A stretch of 26,529 nucleotides of DNA from Gnetum montanum (Eukaryota; Streptophyta; Gnetopsida; Gnetales; Gnetaceae): contig MNCI01011956.1 of NCBI GenBank assembly GCA_015680685.1, positions 310,744 to 337,272 of the forward strand. Direction: 5' to 3'. Below are positions 1 to 8,343 of this stretch, piece after piece. Every line of letters begins with the position of its first letter. Position 1 is the stretch's first letter. The position numbers and the translations under genes are program-made. The notes under the pieces were generated by a model. It was not told where the DNA came from and did not search any database. It saw only the letters and a list, made by a program, of their open reading frames with translations.

Positions 1-312
1 TTTTCATTCTGCTTATAACTTTCACCTCAATCGCTTACGTGTCATTGATATATTTTTCCTTTGGCTTGATTTTTAAAACAGTAAGGAAACAGGCTTTAGA
101 GACGATCACGGAGGAGGAGGAAACCAATACGGAGAAAAACAACAAGGAGGAGCATACAGAAACGAGTCAAGGTGGCAGGATGGAGGAGTTAAGGGAGAAA
201 ACCATAGGAACTGAGCCGTTGGACGACCAAGGCAGTGTCGACCAAATGTTCCACAGTTTTCTTCAAGGAGATTTGGATTTAGACGCTCCCCCAGGGGATG
301 ACGAAGGGCACG

Positions 313-412
313 GTACATTTTTCCTTTTATCCTGTTTCGATTTCTCCTGTCATTTGTCCTTTTTTGTGGGTTATATTTTTGTTTATTTTTATGTGTTTTT
401 TATTCTTTCCAG
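313..412 (+). other. Intron in antisense ORF (phase 1)
   Basis: GT donor at 313-314 and AG acceptor at 411-412 enclose a T-rich 100-nt stretch with a pyrimidine-rich 3' end. Removing it joins a codon split after its first base and continues the acidic reading frame without a stop. Confidence 0.65.
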
Positions 413-607
413 ATGAAGGTAGCGAGACCAGAATGGTGTGTCTAGACGTACCGATGAAGATGGTTCCCCCTGAGAGGACTACTGAGGTCAGTTCTTCTCG
501 TACCCGTGAGCCACTTATTTGGTTAGAAATGCCAAGTAAGATGGATTTTGTGGCTGGCATCGCGGAGGAAGTCGTTGAACGGATCCAAGAAGCCCACCCT
601 GATATAG

Positions 608-683
608 GTATGAATCACTTAAAGCTTTGGAGCTTCGCATCTTGCTTGTATAGTTTTGACATTTGTATTTTTTGCATGGGTAG
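608..683 (+). other. Intron in antisense ORF (phase 1)
   Basis: The donor GTATGA starts at 608 and the acceptor GGTAG ends at 683. The 76-nt intron again splits a codon after its first base. The two flanking frames are different in the genome but become continuous once it is removed. Confidence 0.65.
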
Positions 684-1468
684 GTGCTAAACTGATATGG
701 GATCCCTCAAAAAGCGTTAGTATGGAAAACCTAATCACACTCTCCCCCGAAGTGGAGCAGGTGCCCAGGCCTGTTTATGAGGGAGTTGCAGAAAGCCTTG
801 CGCACCATGCTAAGTCATTATGGACTTGCAGGCGTTCCATTGAGCAGTTGTGGCTGCAAATATAGGCAAAAGAAAAGGAAGTCTCCGAATTGTCAGAGGA
901 ACATGACAATTTAAAGGCTTGATACGAGTTCACCGCTGCTAGACTAAGTGGAGATCGCTCTTGGCGAACATCAGAGGTTACATACACTAGGTATTGGAAC
1001 CTTTTGAATCGTCATGCATCACTGACTCGGAGAATGGCAGAACACAAAGTTCAAATTGATCTCCTGAACCTTAAGTGTCAAGATTGGAAGGCGTTTGCTT
1101 CTAAGGTTCGTAAGTGGGGTCAGGACGAGAAGAATCACAAACATTACTACAAGAAGTCGCTAAAAGAGGTGTCCATCGAAAAGCGCCAACTAGAAATGTT
1201 TGTGGAGGGTTTAGGTTTGCGTTCGGCCTTCGATACTTTTGCACAGAATACAACTGTGGAAATGGAGTTGCCTACAAGGGTGATCACAACTGTGTCTGGG
1301 GAAGTGTCGGTTGGAGAATTTCCATTGAAATGTCCCACTTGGTCAGCTGTCGACAAAGGGAAGACTTTGGCAGACATTGACTTAGGCCTGGATGGGACGG
1401 ACTGGGCTAGTGTTTCTGAGGAAGAAATCCTTCGTCGACTGGAGTTTGGCTTAGGGGGATCTCCTATG

Positions 1469-1558
1469 GTAAGCGTTTTGTTCTTATGGAGTTAATTTAT
1501 TGGATAACGTTTAACATTTTGGCATTCGCTTATTCTTATGTTGGTTGTTTATTCTCAG
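1469..1558 (+). other. Intron in antisense ORF (phase 0)
   Basis: The donor GTAAGC at 1469 matches the plant consensus well, and the acceptor TTCTCAG ends at 1558. The 90-nt intron lies between codons. The downstream exon reads openly for 33 codons to TAG 1658-1660. Confidence 0.65.
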
Positions 1559-1660
1559 GATAAAGGTGGTGATGATGCTCAAGAGGCGGGCCCCAGTGGA
1601 GCAAGGGCCCCTGACGCTAGTGGATCTAGAGAGGACAACCCTTCCGCCTCGGATGTTTAG

Positions 1661-2243
1661 TGTTTTGATTTTTGAGTTTTTGTTGTTTTGTTGTTTGAGT
1701 CAGATTTATACAGAAAATGTGATTTGGAAATTCTGAAACGGATGAAAACAATTGAAACTTGTAATTGAACAATGTTGTATGTAAGAAATTTTTTTGTTGA
1801 TTTTCAATTTGGTTGCACTCACGACACGATGTTAAGATGTTTTTGGATTTGCTTTTCTGTTTAAATGTAATGCACTGAAATAATGATAAATGGTACGTAA
1901 AAAGGAAGACAGGGTATGTGCTAGTTTAAGGCCATTTTGGGCCTGATTTGCACTAGTTTAAAGCCATTTCGAGCCACTATGCGTAGTTTAAGGCCATTCC
2001 GGGCCCCATTGTAAACGAGCAATATTTTGGATAAAGCGGATAAGTTTCTNAAGGGTTGTCCTCTCTAGATCCACTAGCGTCAGGGGCCCTTGCTCCACTG
2101 GGGCCCGCCTCNACGTGATAATTTAACGTCTTTCTGGACAAAGGGTGTTGTTTAATAATGTTCTTGGCTCTATTATAGTTTAATGTCATTTCGGACTGTA
2201 TGTAGTTTAACGTCGTTTCGGATGAAGGGTAATTTTATTTTAA
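1661..2243. repeat. Non-coding gap between convergent ORFs with about six TAGTTTAAGGCCATTTCGGG repeats
   Basis: Both ORFs of the element point into this gap. It contains degenerate copies of a roughly 20-nt word at about 1922, 1954, 1984, 2119, 2176 and 2203. The first three keep GGCC or AGCC cores (GGCCATTTTGGGCC is nearly self-complementary) and the last three have drifted to GTCATTTCGGA forms. I see no coding potential. In known elements a gap at this place would hold the 3' processing signals of both transcripts; that role is inferred here. Confidence 0.6.
2050..2112. other. 61-nt exact inverted copy of 1583-1643 bracketed by N bases (probable mis-filled gap)
   Basis: Bases 2051-2111 are the exact reverse complement of 1583-1643 in the last exon of the antisense ORF, with no mismatch. 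There is one N immediately before (2050) and one immediately after (2112). The block interrupts the run of TAGTTTAAGGCCAT repeats. A perfect, short, N-delimited inversion inside a diverged element is what a faulty gap fill or misplaced contig end looks like. A real inverted duplication is possible but less likely. Confidence 0.75.
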
Positions 2244-3345
2244 TTATTTTTTGATTTTCTTTATTTTTATGTCAGGGGGTGTATTAGCCGGTACGATTTT
2301 GTATTCTGCATCTCCTTCGTTGATCACATTGAATGGCAATTCAGTGCAGGAGACGTCCGTTAGAATGTTTTCGGTATCGGTATTTTCAGGTGCTTCGGTG
2401 TCCATCGTTGTTTCTGTGTTGGTTTCTTCATGAGGTGATGTGTGTAGAGTATTGGATGCAGGTGTTTCAGTTTTAGAACACTCTTGTCCCGTGTTCGAAG
2501 GTTTAAGGCCTACCAGTTGTGATTTGTTTGTGTCATTTTGGCTAGGCTTGTCGAGTTCAATCTTGGAGCCTTGGTCCATGTCTGTGTGCGACGAAATAAT
2601 GGGAGTGGCCGCTTCCCCATGTATGACGATTTCACTGCCCTCATAGGGTAGGTGAATCTCCTGATGTATAGGGGACGAAACAGCTCTCAGTTGGGCCAAC
2701 CAGGGTCTTCCTAATATTAGGTTAAACCCTGGCATCTCATCGACAACTAGGAAGTCAGTGGATGTGCGGAACTGGTCTCCTGCTATGAAATCTAAGGTTA
2801 TCGTGCCTTTGACCAGTACACGTGACCCACTGAATGACCTTAAACATGTTGTTGTGGTTGGTTTAATTAAGTCGGTAAGCCCCAGTTGTTCAATGATAGG
2901 ATATGGTACGACGTTTGTGGCCGCCCCATCGTCTACGTGGACTCTATGTATTTTGAATTGGTTTATATGTATTGTTATGAACATGGGGACTATTGTTATT
3001 TCCCCTGTGTTCTTGTCCACTTTGATGTTGTCATCCTGAAAGCTCAAGGGTTTCAGAATGACCCCGTGAGATGAGTACATGACAGCATGAATGGTAGGTT
3101 CGCTCGGAGGTAAATCCTCGTTGACTGGTATGGACGTTAGCATGCGTACGAGAGCTTCTCGATGAGTTTGGAATGTTAAAACCAAGTCATACAAGCTTAA
3201 AGAAGTGTTCTTTTGCTTCAGCGCTTGAGTGACTTGCGTCAAGGCCGTTACGAGATCTCTGCTGTTAGGAATGCTCTTGTCAGCAATGACTGGGTCCATT
3301 GGGCCCAACAGCTTTATTTCATGTTTTAGTGGCCTATCATTCTTG
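2244..3345 (-). pseudogene. Retroviral-type aspartic protease segment of the gag-pro frame
   Basis: This is the best preserved stretch of the element: over 350 codons with no stop, ending at TAA 2244-2246, downstream of two close nonsense codons (3375-3377 TAA and 3348-3350 TAG) in the same frame. The protease core begins with a hydrophobic strand followed by HVDDGAATNVV (about 2942-2910), which holds the catalytic Asp. The second half has FLVVDEMPGFNLILGRPWL (about 2753-2697), the ILG-type flap and hydrophobic motif seen in Tat and Athila proteases. The enzyme would cut the gag-pro precursor inside virus-like particles. The C-terminal 120 residues are Thr/Glu/Ser-rich and end in a Lys/Ile run. 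No RT follows. It cannot be expressed from the gag start without passing the upstream stops. Confidence 0.75.
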
Positions 3346-3377
3346 CTCTATGCCGTAGTTTTAGATGGTTCATATTA

Positions 3378-4409
3378 TTTTGACGGTTCACCCTGATTTC
3401 CTGAGTTTGGTTGATTGTTGGTTGGCGACATCGGTATGGAATTAAGTGGAGTGGGTTCGGGTGGCCCCAGGGCCAACTGTTGGCGCTCTTTCTCCAAGCG
3501 TTCACACGTAAGCCTATCAGCTAAGTGTTCTCGCGTGTGGCATGGAGGTGGAGCTGGCCTCGGAGCCTCAGATTGCCTTGGGATGCGCACCACATATGGA
3601 GGCAGGCAGGATTGGGATTGGTCAGTGGGAGGCGTTTGAGCCGAAGGCTAGCCGGGGACCCTAATGACATAGGGGTGAGGTTTTCCCTGTGCCTGTGTGG
3701 TGGAGGTTTGACAATTGTTAGGACTTTTAGGTGTCTTAACGATGTACGGAGTTAGTTTCAGTGGAGGTTGGGCCTCCGCTGTTGCGACGGCTGGTGGTAC
3801 TCGGACTACAAAAGAAGCAGGCCGAGTGTGAGGGGTTAGTGGCTTTGAGGATGTAGGTACAGCTGAAGGTATACAGACGACATAGGGCTACTGTGGGGCG
3901 CGTGGTGGTTGAGATGTGAGGGCGAACACAGCAGGAGGAACCTGCACTACGAATGGCCTATTAGGTGTTTCCTGTTTATGTTGGGGGTAGATGGTGTTAA
4001 TGTTACGTGCCTCGGAATCATCATCGAAGTAGATTGTGCTAATCACGTACGGGGCCTCTTTGGTGTCCAGGGGATCCTTATACATCCCCATAGGCTGATT
4101 CTGCAGTTGGACCGGGTTGGCCTCATCAAAAGTGATTTGGCCATCGTCGATCATCCGCAGGATATTCTGCTTCAGGGTGAAGCAGTAATCTGTTCCATGC
4201 CCGTTGTGTTGATGGTAATCGCAGAAACGATCCATCCTAAAGCCTTTGGGTACGGGCGGCTCATCCGGCGTTGCTAAGCTTGGGTTCTGTATGAGTTGGC
4301 AGAACCGGTCATGTCTTTGGATGGCCGCCGAGGATAACTGCTTATGTTTCATCAGCCCAGCTTTCAGGAGCTGATCAAAGAGCTGGGACAGTTTCATCAG
4401 CAGAGGCAT
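3378..4409 (-). pseudogene. Gag C-terminal part: CCHC zinc knuckle and Pro-rich PYVV repeat linker
   Basis: The frame continues into the protease but holds TAG codons at 3888-3890 and 3648-3650. A zinc knuckle CDYHQHNGHGTDYC (4223-4182) followed by FTLK matches the C-x2-H-x4-H-x4-C form typical of Tat-lineage gag, which binds genomic RNA in the particle. After it comes a Pro-rich linker with about six degenerate repeats of the form P-[YF]-V-[VI]-x-[IVT]-P, at about 3959, 3887, 3816, 3750, 3678 and 3603, spaced roughly 22-25 codons apart. The in-frame upstream codon 4413-4415 is TAA, and a frameshift at about 4490-4540 separates this part from the gag core. Confidence 0.7.
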
Positions 4410-4483
4410 GTATTAAGAGGGTTCTTTCCTCTTAAAATTGCGCATACAGTTTGTTGGGTTCTGTGATGATGATGACTCCGGGG

Positions 4484-5308
4484 CTATTGTGGTAGTGGGT
4501 TTATAGTAGTTAGTAGGGGTTGCGGGTGATTTTTGTTGGTGTGTGATGTTCGTTTTTGGGCTTCTGCTATCGCTGCTATAGTTGTCTTGGCCTTCTCTTT
4601 ATCCTTTTTAGTATGTTGATTTTTGAAGGCCAAGTATGCTGGGTCATGGCTATTTTGAGCCGCTTCCTTTATGTTCTTGATCTGCGCAAATGCCTGGTTA
4701 AGATCACGCGTGTTAAGGTAATATAATTTGGACTTGAAGAAATTGTTAACAGCCCTCTTCAGAATTGTAAGTAGATAAGTTTGGGAGATTGGTTCATGTA
4801 GCTCGTTGAGAGCCGCACTCCATCTCTGAATAAACTTCTGTACAGGTTCAAGCGGTGCTTGCTTGACCTGTATGAGGCTGTCCAGCGTGGCCTCGGGTTT
4901 CAAGTTGTACTTGAACTAGGTCACAAACTGGCGTAAAAGATCCTCCAAGGAGAAGATAGAGTTCCTGGAGAAGGCCTGGTACCAGTCGAGTGCCCTTCCC
5001 GCGAGGGACATGGGGAACACTCGTAGAATAGCATGAGGCCATGCCTGGAGCAACGCGCATTCTAATCTAAATGTTATCAAATGGGCATTGGGGTCCTTCT
5101 CCCCGTTATATTTGGTCAACATCGGTAAGGAGACGCCTTTGGGCAAGGTCAAAGATGGGACAGAGGAGCTGATGGTGTCGTCGTTGTAGAAATCTACTAC
5201 TTTCAACTTCCCGTCGGCGACCGTTTTGAGGCGCTTTACCTCGTCAATAAGTTCTTGCATTAATTTCTTAGCATCCACCCAGTCTTGGGCGCTTGGTGAC
5301 GCAGCAGC
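4484..5308 (-). pseudogene. Gag core (capsid-like) of the minus-strand element
   Basis: The frame runs from just after TAA 5309-5311 to TAG 4484-4486 with one nonsense codon, TAG 4916-4918, in the middle. It shows the usual plant gypsy gag order: a basic helix (MQELIDEVKRLK), a LTKYNGEKDPNAHL block, FPMSLAGRALDWYQAF, a LEDLLRQFVT helix, then after the stop a long helical part with VQKFIQRW. This is the capsid-forming part of gag (retrotransposon gag family). The C-terminal end is Lys/Ala/Gln-rich. The 4916 stop replaces a codon in a helix that is continuous on both sides, so it is decay and not a domain boundary. Confidence 0.75.
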
Positions 5309-5311
5309 TTA

Positions 5312-6378
5312 AGGCTGTGGTATATTATACAAGTTAGATTGTTGTATGGTGGGCTGAAAGGTCGAAAGCTGCGCGGGTGATGGTTGTGTTTGTGGAAAGG
5401 TTACGGTGGGCTGCACTAAGGATGGCACGTTGTATGGGAAATGTTGTTGTTGCTGCGGTTGGGGCTGTACCTAGGGAACATGGACTAGTGGAATGGTATG
5501 GTGTGGCACGTGGGTGTGAGAGGATTGGTGTGACGGGGCACCCATCGGTGGCCATTGCCCAATCACGTTATGCGAAGGGGCTCCTTGTTGGGTCACGGCC
5601 ATCGAGGGGCCTGCGTGCGCTGGAATGTGCAGGATGTAATGAGCAGATGTGGATGCCAGTATTATGTGTGGCATCCCTATCACTCGAGGTGGGACCGTCA
5701 CCCCCACGCCAGCGTGAGGGGGCGGTGCTTGCGAGGACGAACCCGCAGCTGTAGCAGGGATGATTGTGAGAGGAAAAGTGTTAGGTTGGGAATCGCTAGG
5801 GAGAGGAATACGAACTAGCGCTGCTATTTCAAGTGGTGGTGGTTGAGCCTAGGTGAACCTAAGATGCTGGAGGGGCAGGATTTCCCCTGTGTCTGGATGA
5901 AAAATGGGGTTAGCTTGGGCTTGCAGGCTAAGAGTGTGGTAGGAGTCCTCGTGCTCGGATTGAGCGGCAAATTCATCCTCCTCTTTTGGTTAGGATTCTA
6001 GTGCATACCAATCCAACGTGCGGCTCCTTTGTAGAAGGAGTTGTGTGACGAGCTCCGAATACTGCTCCGGAACGAGATTACATCATATGGGGAAGGGGTG
6101 AACTCGTGTCCTCCCCTGTAAAAGAGTTCAAATTGCCTCTTTACTTCCATTTCAGCTCGGTCAACAGCCAGGCCAGCTTGCATTTTAATACATATAAAAT
6201 TATACTGGTCTTGGGTGATGATGTTGGGGGCTGGATCTTTCCCCTATAACCTTAGTGACCGGTGGGGCCTCACTGTAGGTTGCACCCCTGGGTGCTGTGC
6301 GACAGGCTGTTGGATGGCTGTGATGTCCATGGTGGCGGTGGTTTGAGTAGTGATAGCTTTGTTGTTTACGGGGTTCAT
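5312..6378 (-). pseudogene. Gag N-terminal part with start codon, Pro/His/Gln-rich
   Basis: The first plausible start is ATG at 6378-6376, beginning MNPVNNKAITTQTT. The frame is broken by TAG 6244-6246, by a frameshift near 6078-6086, by TAA 5990-5992, TAG 5849-5851 and TAG 5471-5473. A better reading frame after the shift gives SELVTQLLLQ-like helical sequence and then a long Pro/Gln/His/Ser-rich disordered segment leading into the gag core. I chose this ATG because the leader upstream is a non-coding repeat array and because the frame then stays readable into gag. Most stops are TAG, consistent with CAG-to-TAG change. Confidence 0.6.
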
Positions 6379-7098
6379 GATGCTGTGTCATGGATATAAA
6401 TCGGTCTGAAGATATGAAGTTAATGTGTTATGTAGCGTGCAGCGTATACGCTTTAATTGACAGCGTATGGTGACGACGTATACAGCGTATATAGCGTATA
6501 TGGTCAGCGTAGACGCTGGGGAGCGTATACAGCCTAAGAAGGATCACGACGTAAAACAGGATAGCGTAAACTAGGTGAGCGTAAGATAGGAGAGCGTGTC
6601 ACAGCGTAAAACGGAAGCTGGCGTAAAACAGGTCACAGTGTAAAGCAGTTGAGCGTAAAACAGGTCACAGCGTAAAGCAGTTGAGCGTAAAACAGGTCAC
6701 AGCGTAAAGCAGTGGCGTAAAACAGGTCACAGCATAAAGCAGTTGAACGTATAACAGGTCACAGCGTAAAGCAGTGGCGTAAAACAGGTCACAGTGTAAA
6801 GCAATTGAGCGTAAAACAGGTCACAGCGTAAAGCAGTTAAGCGTAAAACAGGAGCTGGCGTATAACAGGTCGTAGCGTCAAATAGGAGCTAGCGTAAAAG
6901 AAAGCAGCGTAGGAGTTTCTGAGCAGAGTTTTAAGGGCGTAAACAATGTACAACATCAATGCTAAACAGTTGCAGGCTGGGTTTTTAGACAGGATTGCGT
7001 AGACGCTGAAGGGTTTCAGTAGGCAGCGGTTTACAGTTGGCGGCGTAAATGCTTGATAGCGTAAACACTGGGGATTTGCAGGTAAGGGTTTTAGGAAG
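6379..7098 (-). repeat. Untranslated leader between PBS and gag, GCGTA-rich
   Basis: This stretch has no usable ORF and is packed with AGCGTAAA and GCGTATAC words. Its middle holds a regular tandem array (see 6621-6872). In gypsy elements this place carries the packaging and dimerisation signals; whether these repeats do that is unknown. Confidence 0.65.
6621..6872. repeat. Tandem array, 32- and 30-bp units, eight copies
   Basis: Units begin GCGTAAAACAGGTCACA at 6621, 6653, 6685, 6715, 6747, 6777, 6809 and 6841, so the spacings are 32, 32, 30, 32, 30, 32, 32. Each unit is itself two related half-units (GCGTAAAACAGGTCACA and GCGTAAAGCAGTTGA). The 30-bp form arises where GTTGAGCG is shortened to GTGGCG. 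Some copies differ by single substitutions. Confidence 0.85.
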
Positions 7099-7116
7099 CC
7101 CTCCTTCTAGCGCCAA
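7099..7116 (-). other. Primer binding site (TTGGCGCTAGAAGGAGGG on minus strand)
   Basis: On the minus strand the LTR end CAGTACA is followed by GAAA and then TTGGCGCTAGAAGGAGGG. TGGCGC is the complement of a tRNA 3' end with CCA, as used to prime minus-strand DNA synthesis in many plant gypsy elements. I do not assign the tRNA. A related but decayed form appears at 17041-17054. Confidence 0.6.
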
Positions 7117-7120
7117 TTTC

Positions 7121-8343
7121 TGTACTGCCTGAAATCGTCGGTCTCCAGCTGGAAGGAAAACAGAGACCGTGGGATCGCAGGACGAGAATAGAAGACCCTG
7201 CCTTCGCCTGAGGGCGAGCTGGAATGCACAAAGCCAGAGTACCTTGGGTGGTCCGCACGCGGATCAGACAAGGATTTCCCCATGCGTATGCAAAGTGCTA
7301 TACGCTGGGTTATGTGTAAACGATGTAGCGAGCGTAAACAAAGTGTAAACGGCATAAAACAAATGCGAACAGAGCGTGAGCGTAAACGGGAGTGAATAGA
7401 ATGCGTGGGCCAAGTTGACGTAAAACTGTAAAATGTAAACAATCTTATGCTGCCAATGTAAACAATGGTAATATAGAGTCAAAGTACAGTGCACCGGTCT
7501 AACGTAGTCGTGAGGAAACACAAGGCGGACGAAAAGCCCCAGCGTATGTAGAAATGACTCGGCTTGTTCGCAAGACAGGCGGAGCGTAGAGACTGTGTGT
7601 ACGGCATACAGGGCTCTCCAGCGTAAGAGGGTTTCGGCTCTTGTGCGCAGCGTAAATGTTCTCTGGTGTGCTCCGGGATTTTTGCCAACCGACCCGTGTG
7701 AAGTGGGAAATCGGGGTTTATGTACAGGTTGTTACGCTAGACTCGGGTTAGGAGACACGTGGCGCATTGACCGGGTGCACACACTTTACAAAAATACAAT
7801 ATATTACATCTGTCGGGCGTATACGCTGGGCATATACGCCGTGTGAGGTGGGCGTATACGTTGAATGAGGCGGACCTGTGAACTTGGGTGAAGATGCTGT
7901 GCTGGGTGTATACATTGGCGGATGCTAGGCGTATACGCTGGGCATATTCGCTAAAGGATGTCCACTTGCTTCAATCCTTGCTCTTTGGTGTTATCTTCAT
8001 GCTGTCATTGAGACTTCATCGTCGGGCGTGTGCATCTGTGACGTCGAGCGTACAGGCGAGGCGTGTACACTGGGCGTGTGGGCCGAAGGTCCACGCTCGG
8101 GGTATATGCTGGGGTGTATACGCTGGGAGTGTCAGGCGTGCATGCAGGGCATACACGCTGGTACTGCTGGGCGTATACGCCAGGCGTATACGCTGGTACT
8201 GCACACTTAGTAAAAATTAAGCATTGCGATCCCCAAGGTTGCCGTATGTCACATCTCATGCAGCCGATGTCGTTCGTGGGTCCCAGGTCCTTCTTGGTGT
8301 CTAGCAAATACTAAGCTCTGAATTTTGTGGTGTTTCAGTCTCA
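7121..8343 (-). mobile_element. Putative 5' LTR of the minus-strand element (1,223 bp)
   Basis: On the minus strand it would start TGAGACTGAAAC at 8343 and end AGTACA at 7121, next to the PBS, giving TG...CA ends. The outer edge is supported independently: similarity to the inverted copy at 20547-25060 begins right outside it, at about 8344. A TATA-like CTATATTA lies on the minus strand at about 7474-7464. The LTR is rich in GCGTATACGC palindromes. The partner LTR and the target-site duplication (ACGTA at 8344-8348 would be one copy) are outside the window, so the ends are provisional. Confidence 0.5.
7817..8193. repeat. Dispersed palindromic GCGTATACGC repeats in the LTR
   Basis: Perfect copies of the self-complementary GCGTATACGC occur at 7817-7826, 7929-7938, 8171-8180 and 8184-8193, with near copies at 7852, 8114 and elsewhere. 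A further perfect copy lies outside the LTR at 6442-6451. They are often followed by TGGGC. Short apparent ORFs here only translate the repeat and are not genes. Confidence 0.8.

Larger units (their letters stand above)
82..1660 (+). pseudogene. Spliced ORF antisense to gag-pro, 5' end outside window, two in-frame stops
   Basis: Four exons can be joined in phase: about 82 (or 93)-312, 413-607, 684-1468 and 1559-1660. All three complete introns are GT-AG and keep the reading frame (phases 1, 1, 0). The frame ends at TAG 1658-1660. Exon 1 is Glu/Asp-rich. Exon 3 carries a long charged helical stretch (about 1004-1210, many K/E/Q) likely to form a coiled coil. The last exon is short, Gly/Ser/Asp-rich and looks disordered. 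Two in-frame stops, TAG 863-865 and TGA 920-922, break exon 3, so this copy is probably dead. Extra antisense ORFs beside the 3' LTR are known in Tat-lineage elements, and this ORF sits in the matching place. I do not recognise its family and infer no function. It converges on gag-pro. Confidence 0.6.
1..8343 (-). mobile_element. Tat-like Ty3/gypsy retroelement, gag-pro only, left end outside window
   Basis: Read on the minus strand, the parts come in the order of an LTR retrotransposon: LTR 8343-7121, primer binding site 7116-7099, repeat-rich leader, gag start at 6378, CCHC knuckle at 4223-4182, aspartic protease at about 2936-2697, frame end at 2244. An ORF on the opposite strand with four visible exons follows. 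No reverse transcriptase, RNase H or integrase motif is seen between protease and that ORF, where Tat elements normally carry them. The 3' LTR would lie left of base 1. CpG is frequent here (34 in 6421-6900) against 1 in 9241-9720, so this element is younger than the DNA it sits in. It may be a non-autonomous family or a pol-deleted copy. The lineage call rests on gag and protease motifs read by eye. Confidence 0.7.

Noticed and set aside
2251-3074. Plus-strand open frames opposite protease
   Set aside because: Antisense shadows of the well-supported protease frame.
5377-5818. Plus-strand open frames opposite the gag N-terminus
   Set aside because: They are shadows of the Pro/His/Gln-rich gag coding strand and have no domain of their own.
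6621-6872. CRISPR-like array
   Set aside because: Spacers are absent: the units are contiguous and all alike, in a plant retroelement leader.
7888-8314. Several overlapping open frames on both strands near 7.9-8.3 kb
   Set aside because: They only translate the GCGTATACGCTGG repeats, so all frames stay open together; no start context or domain.
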